Positions 6,597 through 7,585 of a stretch of DNA of 7,585 bases are shown here, one piece after another. The translations under genes were made by a program, and so were the position numbers. The DNA is taken from assembly GCA_031265635.1 (NCBI GenBank), contig JAISCK010000012.1:1-7585 (forward strand), written 5' to 3'. The first letter of the stretch is position 1, and every line of letters starts with the position of its first letter. The DNA is from Spirochaetaceae bacterium (GTDB taxonomy: Bacteria; Spirochaetota; Spirochaetia; Treponematales; Breznakiellaceae). Under the pieces are notes generated by a model. The model saw only the letters and a list, made by a program, of their open reading frames with translations, made no database searches and was not told the origin of the DNA.

Positions 6597-6683
6597 GGGG
6601 GGTAGGGCGCAACGTAGTGCGCCCGTAGGGGGGCGCGACGCTTATGCCGCAATGCCAAACGGCAGTGTGGAAATGCGCCCCCC
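6597..6683. repeat. G/C-rich nested inverted repeats in the apt-DJ-1 gap
   Basis: Three pairings are visible: GGGCGCA/TGCGCCC (6605-6611/6618-6624, 6-nt loop); GGGGGGCGC/GCGCCCCCC (6628-6636/6675-6683), a perfect 9-bp pairing; and inside that, TGCCG/CGGCA (6645-6649/6660-6664). A further G6 run (6597-6602) and the GCGCCC at 6619-6624 could compete with these stems, so alternative folds are possible. The rest of the gap (6544-6596 and 6684-6728) shows no gene or motif I recognise. Whether this is a dispersed element or a leader RNA cannot be decided from one copy. Confidence 0.55.
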
Positions 6684-6728
6684 TTCCTCCTTTACAAATC
6701 ACGCCTGTACCTTGCGGGGATGTCCGGC

Positions 6729-6734
6729 TATAGT
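6729..6734 (+). promoter_or_regulatory. Possible -10 box for the DJ-1-family gene
   Basis: TATAGT (5/6 to TATAAT) lies 20 bp before the ATG at 6754, predicting a start near 6741, just at the ribosome binding site. No good -35 box is present at 16-18 bp, so this is weak. If it is used, the hairpin region upstream would not be part of the message. Confidence 0.3.
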
Positions 6735-6753
6735 AGAGGCAAGGAGTATGCGA

Positions 6754-7329
6754 ATGGCTAAAAAGGCGCTTTTTTTACTGGCCGATGGGTTTGAGGAAGT
6801 GGAGGCTGTAAGCCCGCTGGATTATCTTCGCCGGGCGGGGATTGAGGTGCGTGTCGCGGCGGTAACGGGCGGAAAAACAGTCAGGGGCGCTCACGGGATA
6901 GGCATAGAGGCCGAGTGTATGCTTGAGGATCTGGAAAAAGAAGGGGCGCTCAAGGCCGGGCTCTGGGACGCGGTTCTTATGCCGGGCGGGTCGCTCGGGG
7001 CGGCGAATATTGCCGCGTCAAAGACGGCGGGGGCTTTTATCAGGGCCATGGCCGCTGAGGGGCGGCTTGTGTCGGCTATCTGCGCGTCTCCGGCTGTGGT
7101 GCTTGCGCCTTTGGGTCTTCTTGAGGGGAAACGCTTTACCTGTTATCCGGGGGCCGAGGCGTCTGTCGGCGGCGCGCGCTGGTCGGACGAGCGGGTGGTT
7201 CTTGACGGCGCTATACTTACCAGCCGGGGGCCGGGTACCGCCGCCGAATGGGCGCTGAAAAATATCGAACTTCTTGACGGCGCGGCAAAGGCCGCTGAAG
7301 TGGCAAAGGCGACCCTGGTCAGGGTATAG
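6754..7329 (+). CDS. DJ-1/PfpI family protein (YajL/ThiJ-like)
   Basis: The 191-residue protein matches the DJ-1 branch in length and motifs: the opening AKKALFLLADGFEEVEAVSP with Glu17 equivalent to human DJ-1 Glu18, the middle WDAVLMPGGSLGAANIA, and the nucleophile elbow AICASPAVVLAPLGLLEGK with Cys110, followed by TCYPG. Family members act in oxidative-stress protection, with glyoxalase- or deglycase-like activities claimed and debated; the substrate here is not predictable. The start is ATG 6754: AAGGAG (6741-6746) is 7 nt from it but only 1 nt from the in-frame ATG at 6748. The frame stays open upstream to 6481 and beyond, but that extension crosses hairpin DNA, has low-complexity composition and no family similarity, so I leave it out. 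The next gene is convergent. Confidence 0.92.
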   Translation: MAKKALFLLADGFEEVEAVSPLDYLRRAGIEVRVAAVTGGKTVRGAHGIGIEAECMLEDLEKEGALKAGLWDAVLMPGGSLGAANIAASKTAGAFIRAMAAEGRLVSAICASPAVVLAPLGLLEGKRFTCYPGAEASVGGARWSDERVVLDGAILTSRGPGTAAEWALKNIELLDGAAKAAEVAKATLVRV

Positions 7330-7359
7330 GGGCGCGGCTTGGCGTCCGGTCCGCGCGGC

Positions 7360-7585
7360 TTACAGGGCGTACTTTTTCTTGAGGGCGGCGAATTGTTTTC
7401 GCGCGCCTGAGTCTATGGCCGTGCCCGGTATGGAAAGAACGATGCCGGCGGCTTCGTTGGCCAGGGCGGCGCATTCGGCAAGGGGTCTTTTTTGTATCCA
7501 GGCGCTCATAAAGGCCCCGCAAAAGGCGTCCCCTGCGCCGGTGCTTTCCAGCGGGGCAAGGGGCCGGGTTTTGGCGCGTATGACG
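7360..7585 (-). CDS. PfkB-family carbohydrate/nucleoside kinase, C-terminal part
   Basis: Reading the minus strand from 7584, 74 codons are open to a TAA at 7362-7360; the start lies beyond the window. The diagnostic PfkB signature is present: LESTGAGDAFCGAFMSAW, where GAGD (7539-7528) forms the anion hole and its Asp is the catalytic base that activates the substrate hydroxyl. The remaining helix ECAALANEAAGIVLS and the Lys-rich tail KKKYAL are normal for the C-terminus of ribokinase-like enzymes. The family phosphorylates sugars, nucleosides or sugar phosphates with ATP; this fragment lacks the substrate-binding N-terminal part, so ribokinase, fructokinase and adenosine kinase cannot be separated. 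It converges on the DJ-1 gene, 30 bp apart, with no obvious terminator between. Confidence 0.88.
   Translation of the reverse strand, partial: VIRAKTRPLAPLESTGAGDAFCGAFMSAWIQKRPLAECAALANEAAGIVLSIPGTAIDSGARKQFAALKKKYAL

Noticed and set aside
7332..7361. 9-bp direct repeat GCGCGGCTT (7332-7340 and 7353-7361) between the convergent genes as an attachment or duplication site
   Set aside because: Short, GC-rich and without any mobile-element gene or inverted ends nearby; chance is the simplest explanation.
7319..7522. Minus-strand frame of 67 codons at the right end
   Set aside because: The overlapping minus-strand frame ending at 7360 carries the PfkB GAGD signature and is the real gene; this one is out of frame with it.

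Overview
The window looks like ordinary chromosome from a high-GC spirochaete, most likely a Treponema of the termite-gut type. This is an inference. It rests on a tetratricopeptide (TPR) protein with a spirochaete-like C-terminus, a Cache-type chemoreceptor ending in KFKLSD, a lipoprotein with a Phe-Ser-Cys lipobox, and a base composition that by eye is well above 50% GC. No 16S gene or other decisive marker is present.

Layout, left to right. (1) The C-terminal part of a TPR protein (1-936) ends at a clean intrinsic terminator. (2) A single-gene chemoreceptor (1050-3122) has its own TTGACA promoter and a terminator. (3) That terminator's loop carries the -35 box of the next promoter, which reads into an elongator tRNA-Met gene (3254-3326). 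No terminator separates the tRNA from a lipoprotein with SH3-like domains (3376-4344), followed 15 bp later and in the same frame by a D12-class adenine DNA methyltransferase (4360-5472). (4) Two overlapping promoters at 5477-5534 precede a small flavodoxin-like protein (5542-5934) and adenine phosphoribosyltransferase apt (5946-6479), which are 11 bp apart and almost certainly co-transcribed. (5) A 274-bp gap (6480-6753) is packed with inverted repeats. (6) A DJ-1/PfpI-family protein (6754-7329) converges on the C-terminal end of a PfkB-family sugar/nucleoside kinase on the minus strand (7360-7585), which runs off the window.

The genes cover chemotactic sensing, translation, envelope, DNA methylation, purine salvage and stress or metabolite repair. 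They do not form one pathway. I see no phage, transposase, CRISPR array, toxin-antitoxin pair or defence island, and no new multi-gene system. The points most worth a second look are the hairpin cluster at 6480-6753 (a candidate dispersed repeat or structured leader), the overlapping promoters that may give a leaderless transcript of the flavodoxin-like gene, the terminator/promoter overlap before the tRNA, and the methyltransferase that follows the lipoprotein in the same frame with a single stop between them and no ribosome binding site.
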